A program made the translations under genes and the position numbers. A stretch of DNA of 64,000 nucleotides, taken from NCBI GenBank assembly GCA_030267565.1, contig BRXU01000027.1, forward strand, positions 853,001 through 917,000, given 5' to 3'. Source of the stretch: Pleodorina starrii (taxonomy: Eukaryota > Chlorophyta > Chlorophyceae > Chlamydomonadales > Volvocaceae). The notes beneath the pieces were generated by a model. It was not told the origin of the DNA. It searched no databases and worked only from the letters and a program-made list of their open reading frames with translations. The stretch's first letter is position 1. Each line of letters begins with the position of its first letter. Positions 45,289 through 57,538 of this stretch are shown piece by piece.

Positions 45289-47889
45289 TTACTGGTTCGG
45301 GTTCAGCTGCATGAGCATGTTGCCCGAGTTGGGCAGGTACACCACGTTCCGGCTCTTCGACATCGTGTCCGCAACGTCCTTGGCCGCCTACAAGAGCAAC
45401 AAGGGCAACGACTACAGTTAAGCCGCGCGTGGAGCAGAACCACGGATCTGACCGGTGGGGCCAGCACGCGCAGCACAGCACCCTCGAGCAAGATCGGCTC
45501 CGGCCTGTCCGCTTCGTGACCATGCTACGCATGCCCCCTTGTAAGTTCTAGACTGCCCCAAACAAAGAACGCAACCCATGCCCCAGACAAACTCCGACAC
45601 GTAAACTGCCGGCCAGGTCGCTCACCTCGATCTTGCGCAGCTCAATGAGGCCAAAGCCGAACTGCTTGGTCGCCTCCGAGATGAGCTTGGCGGACTCGCT
45701 CTCACCCTCCGCCTTGATGACTGCGGCATTCCGCTCCTGCAGTTTCCCAGATATTGGCATTACGCAGGAGTTTTACAACAGCACGAAGGAAGACGGCCCC
45801 CGGCTTGCCCCCTCCCCCTTCTCATCTTATTGCTTCCGGCACGCACGGGTTCAAGCCTTACAGGTTCAATGACTCCCACAGCGCGTCAACACCACCCTGG
45901 GCCCGGCGGCCATCGCCCGCCGGTCCGCGCACGGATCTGACCGCGTCGCCCCGTCGCGAGCTCTCCCGCCGCTGTCAGGTCACAGGTCACACACAGCCCT
46001 GTTGTACCCATTAGCGACGGGAGCTCCCAACAACCTCGCCCAAGCCACCGGGCGATGACCTTCCTAATCCGGAAGCTGCTCTGAAACCCCAAAAGCGAAA
46101 GCTTGGCACAGCATCCTGCATGGCACGTCATGATCTCATGCCACGCAGGCCGCCAGCACCGCCGCATCCTCACGTGTCTCAACCCTCCCTCCCCCACTGC
46201 GCACCTGCTCCGCCTTCATCACCACGAACTTGGCCCGCTCAGCGTCCTGCTCGGCCACCTGCTTGGCCTCAACAGCGCGCGTGAACTGCGGGGGAGGGCC
46301 AAAAGCGAGCCGCGGCGGGAGACAGCTTCGGCCGTGCCGGGGACGAGCACTCGGGCAGGAACTCGTCGGCATCGGCCAGTGTGTCAGAGTGCCAAGTGGG
46401 CAGGCGCATGACGATAAGAGGCAAGGCCCCAGGCTGCCTCATGAGCTGGATGGCTTGCGGTCCTCGGGGCTTTTTGCGGCGCGCCAGCGGTCCCACTCTG
46501 CCCCGGGGAAAGCCCCTCCTTGTGCACTGGTGCCGGCTACGTGGGCGTGCATCTCTATGCCACCGCGCGGGCGCAGCCGCAACTGGATTGCACCCAATCG
46601 GATGGCGTCTGTGATGCACCTAGTGGGACCCCGACCCGGGCGAGGGACCGCCCGGACAAAAGACTCTTCGATGATACCGCCTGCCTTTCTTTTCGCGCCG
46701 TTGTCCCATGTGTCCCTAACGTTAAGGCGCACAGCTGGCGGGATGCTGCGTCCCCTCCTAGGACGAGAAAGGCAAACGGGCTTGGCGCCGAAGCTTGTTG
46801 GGGACCTTCCCGCACGTCCCTGGCTCCGACCATTCGCCTGCCCCGAACCGCCATCCCTCGCGCCAACCTCCGTACCTCCGTTCCGAACGAGAGGTGCGTG
46901 ATGGCCACGTCGTCCAGCACGATGCCGAAGTCCGCGGCGCGGGCCGTCAACGACTCCCGCACCTGTTGATCACAGGGCCAGGGCAGGGAGGGGCAGAGAG
47001 GGGCAAGCGTCGGGCTCTGCGTGCGGCTTGCATCAGCGACATCCAACACCGCACAGGCGACGGGGCATACAAACGTAAATGGCCCAACCCGTTTGCAAGT
47101 ATGAAGGCGGGCACTTCAACACTAGGGAGTACACGTGTACACCCAGGGGGTTAACTCACCGCGCGGGACACCTTCTCACGCTGCGTGATGAGCTGCTCGG
47201 CGTTGTACTGCGCCACGACCGCCTTCACCACCTCATTGCCGATCGAGGGGAGCACGCGCTCCTCCCAGTCCGTGCCGAGCGTCTGGCGGAGGGTGGCACA
47301 CGCAGCACGTCAATACGACAAGGTGGTGGGGAACACCTGACCGCAGTTCGCGGAGGGTGGCACACGCGTACCTTATAGATATGGGACAAGCGCGGCTCGT
47401 CTGGCTTGCTCAGGATCCGCAGCGACATGTTCACCATCTGCAGATCTGCAGGCCGCCACAAGCTCATCGGTTATGCGACGTCCGTGACGCTTGACCAGGT
47501 GCAAAAACATTATCTATGCTGACCTTTAGTTCCGGTGACTGAGCTGATGCTCCGCGGCCGCGTGCGGATGTCCATCACGTTCGGCTGCTGGACCCAAGGG
47601 ATCCGGAAGTGCGTTCCTTCGCCCACTGGCTCTGGCAGCACTCCTCGGAAGCGGTCGAAAATGATGGCCCTTTCGCCACCATCCACTGCGTTGGGAAAGC
47701 GTCGCCACAGGTTTCGGTCATCCTGTCGCGGCGCCCAGAGCGCTCCGGAAAAGACATTCTTGGAATTCATTGCGCACCATTGTATAGCGAGGTCTGCAGA
47801 ACACTTGCGCCGACGCCAAGGCCGACAGCGTAACGTATGACCTTGTTCAGCACGTTGATGGCCACCGCAGCAGTCTCTGGGTTCGCCAT
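45289..47889 (-). CDS. PHB1: Prohibitin 1 (mitochondrial inner-membrane SPFH protein)
   Basis: Subunit of the ring-shaped prohibitin complex of the mitochondrial inner membrane, which with prohibitin 2 scaffolds membrane proteins and modulates m-AAA protease. Exons 5' to 3': 47889-47778, 47685-47524, 47445-47372, 47282-47160, 46962-46876, 46285-46205, 45736-45626, 45387-45289; all in phase, 282 residues, the normal family length. A short hydrophobic N-terminal anchor ([15 protein letters not shown]) precedes the SPFH domain: [69 protein letters not shown]. The coiled-coil tail has [19 protein letters not shown] and ends in [15 protein letters not shown]. The DIRTRP and C-terminal sequences fit type I (PHB1) rather than PHB2. 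Confidence 0.96.
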
Positions 47890-48853
47890 CTTAGCGTGCA
47901 AGAATCAAATATACCCTGTAACCTTCCCCTGCACACAGAAGAGAGCGACCCAGTTGCCGAGTAATCGCATCCCATCGATGTACAACACTCTTATGTCACG
48001 CCGTACAAACCGCTCCGCGCGCTGTGGCGTGTGCACTGGGCAGTGTTCACAGTCTGAGCGGCGGCTGTTGATTCGGTCATACTGATGGGTGATGCAAGCG
48101 GCTGCAATCTGAGTACGTCAGTATGGACGAGGCGCGGCCTACTGACTGACGGGAGATCGGTCAGTTCTGGAGGTATGCTCTTGAGGTGTCACCACAGTGT
48201 GCGGTGTGTAGGGCACGGGCAGGCCCGCCTCGCGCCGCATAACTACAGTGCCCGGAACGATATGCAGCAGCGATCCATAGGTCCACTATAAACCGCTTTA
48301 TCCACAGTTACAGGTGCGAGAAGGCCACGAGGGGGGCCACGAGGGCGCCACCGCGATGATGGGGTCGGAGCGGGCGCGGCTTCCACCGACGACCCCCAGC
48401 TAATACCCATGCAGCCACAGACGTGACAGCTCCGCGCGCAGGCCGTGCGTCTGAACGAGTGCTGCGGCGCTGGGGCCCAAACCGAGTCACCAGCGCAGGG
48501 TTCCAGCCGCGGGCATTCCTCCACATCGCGCGTCGTTTCGTGCAGACCACGGGCCACCCGCTGTCCAATCACTCCGGCGTCGTCCGATGTGTGCGGTCAC
48601 CATTCCAGCGCCCGCCTGCCGCAAAAAAACGCCCGCTTTCCACACGCCCCCCGCCCACCGCGCGCATCCATTACAGATGTTGTCAGGTGACCAGAGAAAA
48701 TGCTCATTGTGCACGGACAGGAACGGATTGACACCTTTCTCGTCACAGCGGTCGTTGGCATCCGGCCCCTCCCCAACGCGTGATCCACACAGGAGACACG
48801 ACACGCCATCGGCGCGTCGCCGATGACCGCCGTTGGCGGCGCTGCGCCCTCCG
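47890..48853. other. Intergenic: glycolipid transfer protein 3' UTR and prohibitin promoter
   Basis: 964 bp between two minus-strand genes. A minus-strand TGTAA (TTACA at 48671-48675) is a likely end for the glycolipid transfer protein mRNA; another lies at 48308-48312. Nothing else is recognised. Confidence 0.45.
48671..48675 (-). terminator. Candidate poly(A) signal TGTAA of the glycolipid transfer protein gene
   Basis: Minus-strand TGTAA about 180 nt past the stop codon at 48854. Confidence 0.45.
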
Positions 48854-50765
48854 CTACACCTTGGTGGGGTCATTGAGCCCCTGCTCCTCCTGCAACACAG
48901 AACCAGGGGGTCAACAATCAACATGTCCTTTTCGGGCACCACCACCACCACCAGGAAGCCGGACCAGTCTTCCCAGGTGGCTGCCGCTGGACCCCAGCCC
49001 CCGGATCGCCCGGCATCAGCAACCTCGGCAATGAGGTTCCCGCCGTCGGCGTATGCGAGAGCGGCCCGCATGCACGCGCGCGCGCCCGCCCACCCACCAT
49101 GAACTTGTGGATTTCCGCCAGGACCTCCGAGAACGAGTCCACCAACAGCTTCATCTCGATCATGACCGTCGCGCCCTCGCCCACCTTGGACAGGAACTGC
49201 TCGCGACTCGGCACGAACTTGAACGCCAGCTGCGCGCGGCGAGGTCAGGCCAGCCAAAACGGGGACGGGCGCGGCAGCGCGGGACCCGCAGCGTGTCGTT
49301 AGTGGCGGACCATGAGCTCGTGGCGCCCCCCCATGCGAGGTTATTGCGGCAGGGAGGCTGAGGTTGGGGCTGATGTGGGGGTGGCGAAGTACCGGTGACC
49401 TCATCGAACTGGCGTGAGCCGCACGGGTAGGAACCGGGCAGCAGGCGGCTGCGTCCGCACGCAAGCCGACTGCTTGGCCTGAACCGAAACCGAAACCAGC
49501 TGCATGGTGCCAGGCGCGGCGTCAGGCGGGTGCCAGGCGACGGTCCGGCCGGGCGAGGGTGGAAAATGGCGCCTCTCCGCTGCGTCCGCTGCGGTGCGCC
49601 AAGGGAGGATCACACAGCCACGCCGCGACTCGCACCCAGCACGCGCTGCGCATGTATGGGAACACGGTTACAGCTGCCCTGACTAAGCGCAGGGCCCTGT
49701 TAAGATGGAGCCCATCGCTCCGGCGATAGTCAGAAACCCTCCAATCGCAGTGGGATGTGGGTCCGGCACTGAACAGACTCCTTGGATGCCTGGCGTCACA
49801 AGGCTCGCAGACGGTGCATCACCCTGCAAGGGCCCTGCGCCAGGGGTCCGCGCAGGCGGCCTCACCGAGAAGGCGCTGGACGCGAAGAAGCCGTGGAACT
49901 GCATCAGCGTGGCGCTGTAGGTTTCGCTGACGACGGTGCCCAGCGGCGTATCCGGGTCGTCGTGGAGCCGCCGCAGGATGGCGCACACGAACTCCATGGC
50001 CCTGAGCGGCGGCGCGTCGGCATGGGGTCAGAGGAGGGGCTGCTGACGTCCTTCCCCTTCCGACCCGTGAAGCCAGGTGGGAACGTCTGGCGGCCGTCAT
50101 TGCGTAGCGCCATGCCCGTCACGCATAAAGTGACGAACGCCAAGGTGCGGAGAACCACCTCAAACGGGCTCGCCGCGGCTTAGGAGGTCTAGCCCTGTCT
50201 ACGCCATGGTGCAACGCATCAGGGCCATCAAGGTGGAGCAAGGCGGCGTGTAGCGAGACGGGGCCCAGCCGGAGCAGCTCACCGCTTCAACCATAGTAGT
50301 CCCTTGGTGCAAGATGAGCTGTCGTTCTGGCAGTTCTCGACCACTTCATCTTGTACTATTGTAAATAAGCGGGTATAGCGCTCGGGGTCTTTTGCTGCCC
50401 GCTGAGACAGCCGCTACAAGACGGAGGGGAACACAGCGAAGCAGGAACGGGCGGAGGGTCGACTCCAATGTGTTTTGTATGCCGTCCGCCGCGCAATACG
50501 ACGAAGGCGACCTCGCACCTCTATGTTGCCGCCTATGTCCGTCTTCACAAGGCCAAAGGCAGTGCCGAGCTTGTCTGCAAGGCGACATCGACTTCCCACG
50601 CGTGGGCCAATGCCAGCAGTATCAGCTTGCTGCCTATATTAAATGCTCACCGACAACGGGCAAAACTTGTCGGCACACGTCAAGGAATGGCTGCGTCAGT
50701 ATAAAACCGTCCGGTCCTTTCACTCCAGGCAAAAATTGAAAGGCCTGGCCAAAAGCAGAAGCCAT
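48854..50765 (-). CDS. Glycolipid transfer protein (GLTP fold)
   Basis: Soluble cytosolic carrier that moves a single glycosphingolipid or related lipid between membranes. Exons 5' to 3': 50765-50651, 50574-50519, 50413-50283, 50001-49866, 49229-49098, 48889-48854; phases agree and give 201 residues, close to the 209 of human GLTP. The start ATG opens MASAFGQAFQFLPG. The sugar head-group site is visible: Asp and Asn in GLVKTDIGGNIERL (human Asp48 and Asn52; Arg replaces Lys55), Trp in GLLWLKRAMEFV (Trp96), and His in LMQFHGFF (His140). FKFVPSREQFLSKVGEG and a C-terminus ending GLNDPTKV complete the fold. Ligand preference cannot be read from sequence alone. Small exons and the 5' exons were found only by phase and motif matching, so boundaries need transcript support. 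Confidence 0.92.
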
Positions 50766-51332
50766 TGTGCTATACGGTAGTTGCTTAAACTCCTAAACAC
50801 GGAAAATATGAGAACGAGAGCAATGAAGCCGTGCAGTGAATTGAGAAGTAAATTCAAAAGCCAGAGCGTGACAACCTGCGTATGAGTGTTTACGTGTGCG
50901 ATCCTATGAACGCGAAAGTTATACACCGTCGACTGTTGAAACGGTCGAGTGTTGCGCGACCAACCGTTTCGACCATCGTACGGTTCCAGTTTCTTCCACC
51001 TGGCACGGCGCTTGCGCACTACCGTGAAACAAAGGAGGGCAATCAGTGTGTTTGGTATGAGCATTCGCTGATGTCAACCCGGCGCTACAAAGCTTGGCCG
51101 ACCCCGCACTGAGCTGACGCGCCTGACGCCGCCAGTGCAGCCTTCCTACCCACTTTTACTTTCCCCAACCCCTATAAACCCGTCACATCGGAGCACATAC
51201 CCGGCCTGAACTTGTTCAGGCCAGTTCAGCGGCTCCCTCCGCTGCCAGCCTCCGCTGCCAGCCACCGCCGCCTCCACCATTAACAGCATCACGGGGTATT
51301 CACTGCGTAACAGTTCATCCATTACGGGCGCT

Positions 51333-52427
51333 ATGGCCACCATTGTGTGTGCTGTCTCCACCTTCACCCCCGCCTCCTCCCCCGCCCGTGCCGTCGGCAC
51401 TGCGGCCATCGGTGCTGCCTCTAGCCCTCTACTGCTGCCACCGCCACCTCCAGCGCTGCCAGCACCGCCGCTACAGCCGCCTCCGCCGGCGCCTCTACCG
51501 CCCGCACCATCTCCCCCGCCTAAGTCCATCCAAGCCCCGCCACCGATCTCGCTGCCGCGTGCACAACGGGCCACTGACGGCAAGCGGTTGCTGGACTGCA
51601 GCCGGCAGGGGCGGGTGGGGGATCGGCGCCAAGTGGGCCTGCCGGGCAACGGCGAGGCGTGCTTGCTGCAGCCTCCTTCCCGAGCTACATCCGTCTCGCG
51701 CCCGGCCCCTCCTTCCATCCATGACGACTCCGGAGGACAGGCGCTGTCGGGGGAGGGCACGTCACTCGGGGGAAGGCGAGAGAGGGGGCCAGCAGGGGGG
51801 GTTACACCTGCTACGAGCTGCCTCACCTGCTGCATGAAATGCAGGCTTGCCTGGAAACGTGGAAAGCCCTGCGACAGCGTTGTGACGGCGTCGTTGCGCG
51901 CTGGCTCCAGGGCCTGGGCTGGTATGGGTGTAAGAAGGACACGGCACGCATCGAGCTGGTGCGCATCGCCCGATTTGCAGCCGCAGCGCTCTCTTTCTCC
52001 CTTTGGAGCTGCATTTCCAGATAGAGGACGAGTGCACGGAACTGCACGACGTGGGCGTTATCGTGCCGTCCAACTAAGCCCCAACCCACTCCACCCCGCC
52101 ACATACACACCGCTTTTCTGCTGCCTGTGGCGACACCGGAATGCCCGTGAACAGGGTCGATCGATGGGGTCGGATGCTGACCCACCACTCGTTCTGCAGG
52201 CCTCCGCTGGCTGCATGCAGGCTGCCATTCCCATGCTGCCGCTGCTGCGGCCACCCCGGCTGGAACCGTCGAGCGGAGGCATCCGTACAGGACAGAGCAC
52301 GGCAAAAGCAAAACACCGGACGAGGGTTGCGTGGCCATTGATGCAGTGCAGTGCAGTGCAGGTGCTTGATGACGAACAGCCCTTCGCCAACTTCCTGCCC
52401 CGGAGGGCAGCGACGCAAAATAATTAA
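51333..52427 (+). CDS. Unassigned Pro/Ala-rich open reading frame
   Basis: A 364-codon reading frame from an ATG at 51333 to a stop at 52427. The first 100 residues are Pro/Ala/Ser low complexity, the rest mixed and Arg-rich, with no known domain. An overlapping minus-strand ORF (51835-51146) is nearly as long. High GC makes such frames common by chance, so this is listed only as a possibility. Confidence 0.15.
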   Translation: MATIVCAVSTFTPASSPARAVGTAAIGAASSPLLLPPPPPALPAPPLQPPPPAPLPPAPSPPPKSIQAPPPISLPRAQRATDGKRLLDCSRQGRVGDRRQVGLPGNGEACLLQPPSRATSVSRPAPPSIHDDSGGQALSGEGTSLGGRRERGPAGGVTPATSCLTCCMKCRLAWKRGKPCDSVVTASLRAGSRAWAGMGVRRTRHASSWCASPDLQPQRSLSPFGAAFPDRGRVHGTARRGRYRAVQLSPNPLHPATYTPLFCCLWRHRNAREQGRSMGSDADPPLVLQASAGCMQAAIPMLPLLRPPRLEPSSGGIRTGQSTAKAKHRTRVAWPLMQCSAVQVLDDEQPFANFLPRRAATQNN

Positions 52428-53421
52428 ACGGTCTATTGTGACATTTCTGAATGATTCGCGATTGCTCGTTGCGTGCAGCACTCGGTGGCACATGTCTCGC
52501 TGTAGCCCCCCTCCCGCGTGCAGCACTCGAGCAGGCGCGGGAGCGGGGCGACAGCGAGACAGCGCAGTGGTGCGTGGTTTGCTGCACAGCAGTTTTAGGC
52601 CATTGCCGCCCGATAGCCCAAACCCTCTCCACTTTCCCTAAACCATAAAAGAGCACCTTTTGGCAACCTCGCCCGGGGCCACGCACTGCGGCACTGCTAC
52701 ATACACGTGCACGATACACCCACGACATCGAGAGCCTACGTGGCCAAACTAGCGGAATACTTTGTCCCGACCTCGCTGCGTCGCGAAGTGGGGGCGAATA
52801 TGGACATAACACGGAGGTTCACGTGGCCCATGGAAGCCGGCCCGCGGGCTCTACCAGGCTCTACCCTTCCTTCCGAGGGGTATGGAGCCCCCTGTAACAA
52901 CGACAACAACGTAAGGGCCTGGGTCGCAGGAACACCCAAGCGGCCGACCACGCGCGACGGAGCTGAATGCCCCCTCATATACGACGAACCAATATATCCA
53001 AACGAACGGTCAAAGCCCTACTACGATGTACGGTCAAAGCCCTACGTGGGCCAGTGGGCAAAAGCCGGTGCGAGCTGTCAGGGTCGTCCGCGAGGGCGGC
53101 CGACCGAGACGCGCCCGCCCATGTACGAGCGTAAATAGCCACACGACCTGGCTACCTGTTCTACAGCAAAGCGAGCATGCCGCGAGAAGTGCGACCTCTC
53201 AAACGAGTTAAATATGGAAAACCCAATTCAGGGCTTGCCCTGAACCGCCGTTACCCCTTGCCAAGGCGCCGCACCCGAGCGCGCCGCTGGTTTGCACACC
53301 GCAGCAGCAGCAGCAGCGTACTCGGGCCCGGGCGGCCGTGCCACGGGGACGCCCGCGGGCTGCCCGGCGGGCGATGCAACGCGGCGACAACCCACCCCAA
53401 CCCACCCCACTCGTCCCCTCC

Positions 53422-53454
53422 CGTGCGCGCGCGCGCACGCACGTGCATGCGCGC
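53422..53454. repeat. Alternating purine/pyrimidine tract (Z-DNA-prone) in CAX 3' UTR
   Basis: 33 bp of unbroken pyrimidine/purine alternation, mostly CG and CA steps, starting 20 nt downstream of the CAX stop codon on the minus strand. Confidence 0.75.
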
Positions 53455-53474
53455 CGTCTCTGCCTTGTGTTTCA

Positions 53475-55406
53475 TCATTGGTAAAAGTACGCCACGGCCA
53501 CCAGGCAGTACAGCGCAACGAGCTGTATGCCCAGCAGCCAGTGCGACGTCGCGTCTGCGGTGACGAAGTTCTGCGGCGGGGTGGGATGGGGGTCAGAACG
53601 GGTTGGGTTGGTCAAGAGGGGGTTGGGACAGAGGGGGGTTCAAGGGGCGAGATGGCTCGTGGTGACGTCCTTCGAGCGTGTGTTTCTGTGCGTGTATTTC
53701 AGGGGGCGAAGAGGAGGGGAGGGGCGGAGCGGAATAGCACTCGACTGCATCGGTCGGCTGGTAACTTGGTATCTGCGTGGCTGGTCTGCCGCGCGAGCGA
53801 GAGAGAGAGAGCCGCCGAGGCCGCATTTCGAGGTCCGCCGTTTCGTCCTGCAGTCACCTCCTGCCGCGTGCCGGGTCGCTACATTCGCCAACGCCGCCTC
53901 AGTGGGTCAGTTCCCCACGGCTGCGGTTCGTGTTCGTTACCCCACCCACCGCGTGCACGACGCACACCAGCAGCACCAGCGCCGCGAAGGGGGAGAAGTC
54001 CAGCGAGAAGTTGTGGCCGGAGATCCAGCCAACCACGACGTTGAAGGGGATGGCGAACAGGGCAATCTGGATGGAGGAGCCCACCGCCACACCCATGGAC
54101 CTGCAGAGGCGGGGGGAGGGCATACAGCGGCGCGGCGCGGCGAGGACGGCGCTCTTGCTTAATTCACACGAAGTAAAGGGGCCGCCGCATGCGCGTAAGA
54201 GGCGAAGTGCACAGCCAGTGAAGGCAAGGGGGGTGGGGGGCATGGCGGCGCTTTGCGTTCTAGTACGGGCGCCACGCCCCGGATGGGCGCGTGTCCCTCC
54301 TGCCCGCGGCAACCATCGGGTACCTCCCGAGGGTCTGGACCCCACGAACACAGCAGCAGCAACCCCAACAGCTTAAAACAGCAGCGGTCGGTCAAGGGCC
54401 GTGGCGGTGTCTGGGCGCGTAGTGTGGGGAACAACGCGACCTGCGGCTTTGTGGGCGGGTGTTCGCGACCAACGGCACCTGTCCGGTTCGGATGAGCGTC
54501 TGTGGGTCACGGGAGGGATGCTGCACACGGAGCCGCTGCACCAACGCCAACGCCAGCACGAATGTTGCCGGCCACGCTGCCGCATCGGCGTATAGCTAGC
54601 CGCGCCCCCAACCGGCCCACCACCAGGCACTCACAGGTCCATCTTGTTGCGCATGGCCACGATGCAAGCCGTCAGGTGCTCACAGGCGTTTCCGGCGATG
54701 GGCAGGATGATCAGACCTGGTGGCACGCGGCGAGGGCGGGGCCGGGACGGGGCGGGTCACGGGAGGACAGGTCCAAAGTCAAGCAGCTTGTCGGCGGGTG
54801 GACGACCAGCCGGAGATTTAACGGTAGCGTGTACGCGCCACCAACATCTACATCTACGCCCTGCGTTGGCACGCAGTTGTACGCTTTTGCAATTCCCCTA
54901 TCCCGGGTTGCGCACACGCAGCAGGCGTCGCCAGCGCACGGCCCGGCGTAGCTCGGCCCTGGCCGAATCGCAGGAGGTCCTTAACCGCCCGCCCACCCAC
55001 CCACCCAACCCCCCACCCACCCACCCAGCCACCCGCCCACCCACCAATGAACGCCTCGCTGAGGTGCGTGCTCTCGCTGACCTCCTTGATGGAGTCGGTG
55101 AGGAACTCGGAGCACACCGCCACCACTGCGGTGATGGCTGTGAGCAGGCCGATGGAGGTGCCCAGAGTCAGCATCGGCACCGCGTCGTCGTCTTCGCCCT
55201 TGAACAGGTCGGCATGTGTCTTGAGCTGGAAGGCCAGGTAGCACACGTAGCTGCGGGCAGGAGGGCAGGAGGGGAAGGAGCGGGTGGTATAAAGAGGGGG
55301 GAGAGGAGAGGGCCGAGTGGACAGAGGGGGCAGAGGAGCGGAAAGGCGGGACGGGCGGGGGACGGGATGGGATGGGGGCAACGGCTGCACGTTCGGGAGG
55401 CATGTC

Positions 55407-55437
<31 letters not shown>

Positions 55438-57538
55438 GCGCAGGCAGACGGCAGGGCGGCGCACGTGGTGTCGATTGAGGACAGCGGCCAGCTCGCTCAC
55501 GGGGCTGGGCTGGGGACGAAGGAGGAAGTGTCGGGGGGAGGCGCTATCAGCGGAGCGAGAGCCACCGGAGCCACCGCGGATGGGCGTGACTGCCAAGGCC
55601 GCAAGGCCCAAGGCCAGCCAGGCAGCCCCCCGCACCCAGTCTCCCGGCCACCCACCAGATGAGCATGATGACGGCGGTGCCGCGAGAGACGTCCAGGATC
55701 CAGTCCTGGCGCAGGTCGGCGGGGATGAGGATGACGGAGGCGGCGGAGGGGATGGAGACGCCGATGCAGGCCAGCATCAGCAGCGACGAGCAGGCGCGGT
55801 TGCTGACGGCGTTGAAGGTCTGCACGCTGTGGAAGAGGCCGCCCAGGAAGAAGCTGCAGCCTGATCGGGAAGAGGGCGCGAGCGCGGGCGGGTGGGGTGG
55901 GGTAATAAAGGTAGTACAGATGACACCGCAGCGGAGGAACGGACGGTGCGAGCGGACGAGGTGGGGTGCGCGGGTTCCAGGTATAGGCCGTATAGCGGAA
56001 TAGCGCACACACGGGTCGACGGGCACGGCGTTGAGGAGGGGCCACGCCTCCGCAACCGCAACCGCAGCGATGTGGGTCGTCGGGGAGGAGGGTCGATGCG
56101 GCTTCTTAGGCTGGGCGAAGTCACGGCACGGCACGGGGGTCGCATTTGGGATTTTGACCTGGAGCCTGGACCTCTGACCAGTTGCAACTGTCCACCCCAC
56201 AGTCGCATTTTTCACCCACTCCACAGGACGCACAGCATTTGTACGGCAGTACGGCACACTTGCTCACCCAGTACCAGCAGCAGGTTGGACAGGATGGATC
56301 CCAGCAGCGAGGCCGCGACGACCGTGTACAGGTCCTTGAACAGCGCGAAGAGTGACACCATGATCTCCACCACGTTACCAAAGGTGGCGTTGATGAGGCC
56401 GCCCACCACGTCACCGAAACGCACGGCGAGGTCCTGCGGTGGGAGGGCGCGAGCGGGGGCAGCGGGCGGCGGGGAGGGTTGGGAGGGAGGGATGTGGGCG
56501 AGACCCCAGCTTCGATCCGGCCCTGCCGCCCTTGCACCACCGCCGTCACCATCAGCAGTACCCGTTCGCCACCGTCGCCTAGGATGTCCCACCGCTGCGG
56601 TTTCATCTTTACTGCCGGTATCACCGGTACCACCGCAGCGCACCACATCACGCCGTGCAACACTCTGGATGAATGGGGGGTGCATCAACGGGTCGAGAAG
56701 CCCTCTGGCGCTGCCTTCAGCCGCAGCCACGCACCTCCGTAATGTCTCCGAGGATGAGAGCGAGCGGGATGAGGGCGAGGAAGTTCTGCAGGGTGCGTTG
56801 GGGCAGGCCAGGACAGCCCAAGTGGGTCAGTAAGTTGTTTGGGGACCCACACCTAAGGATCCAACTGTTCGGTGTGGCGGGATCCGCTGTCCGCGGTCGG
56901 GGAGCGAAGGAAGCAGACCCGTGTCGGCAGCTGCGGCAGGGCACATGCCGGTGCGGTGGGTGATGGTGGTACAAGGAAAAGTGCGAATGGCTGGTGCGCG
57001 GACGGCGCTGTCGTACTGCCGTACTGTCTCACCAGTGTGAAGGTGGTAACGGCGCCCCAGCCCACGTACGCAGAGGCCCAGCCCAAGGGGACGCAGACGA
57101 GCAGCAGGTTGAACCAGCTGGACAGGATGATCTCCTTGGTGGCTAGGTAGTCCCGCACAAACCATTTGGGTGCTGCCGAGAGCACTGAGACGCGGGACAG
57201 CGTTCTGTCGCCTCCCGCCACCGAGGGTCGGCGGGCACCGCGCCCCAGGGAAGGGGTAGCCGAGACCCGGGCGAAGCCACCCTCGACGCCGTTAGCGCCA
57301 TTCTCTGCAGCCACGTGTGATGGACTTACGTGGTGAGTTTACACGTTTTGAGCAGCATTGGCAGAGAATCTGCTGGGGCGAATCACTGGCCAAGGCTACT
57401 GGCATCGCGATGTTCAGCATGCTTACGATAGCCGTTGAGCAGGGCCTCGTCATACTCCTCCGCGTCATCAAGTTCCGCAAGACGTTGACGGGTTTCGGCT
57501 TTTACCACTGAGATGGCGGCTTTCCTTTGTGCTGACAT
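53475..57538 (-). CDS. Ca2+/H+ antiporter, CAX family
   Basis: Membrane exchanger that loads Ca2+ into a vacuole or similar acidic store against protons. Exons 5' to 3': 57538-57427, 57304-57033, 56785-56735, 56433-56268, 55860-55656, 55250-55045, 54716-54635, 54100-53950, 53570-53475; all in phase, 446 residues, typical for CAX. The N-terminal about 75 residues are hydrophilic (possible regulatory tail). Transmembrane landmarks: [36 protein letters not shown]. The two signature repeats are [20 protein letters not shown] (c-1) and [17 protein letters not shown] (c-2), each with the Gly-Asn-x-x-Glu core. The central loop carries KGEDDDAVP, a short version of the CAX acidic motif. [20 protein letters not shown] and the C-terminal helix ending VAVAYFYQ follow. 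Divergent from the OPR-like gene, 491 bp away. Confidence 0.95.
55410..55446. repeat. AGGC microsatellite in a CAX intron
   Basis: Seven tandem AGGC units from 55410, a GCGC break, then one more unit and a half. Intronic. Confidence 0.8.

Larger units (their letters stand above)
50766..53474. other. 2.7-kb region between CAX and glycolipid transfer protein genes, unassigned
   Basis: Holds the promoter of the glycolipid transfer protein gene and the 3' UTR of the CAX gene. Two plus-strand ORFs are noticeable: 51333-52427 (Pro/Ala-rich, 364 codons) and 52707-53138 (mixed composition, 143 codons, no ATG at its start). Neither has a recognisable domain. CGGTCAAAGCCCTA is repeated at 53007 and 53030. 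A CAG microsatellite lies near 53304. Confidence 0.4.

Noticed and set aside
49904..50158. Minus-strand ORF starting with a signal-peptide-like stretch
   Set aside because: It covers an intron and part of an exon of the glycolipid transfer protein in another frame; the GLTP exons explain the region.
50720..51064. Minus-strand ORF with hydrophobic segments
   Set aside because: It overlaps the start of the glycolipid transfer protein gene in another frame and has no family match; it probably reflects the AT-rich promoter.
51146..51835. Minus-strand Gly-rich ORF (229 codons)
   Set aside because: It overlaps an equally long plus-strand frame, has no domain and no supporting splice sites.
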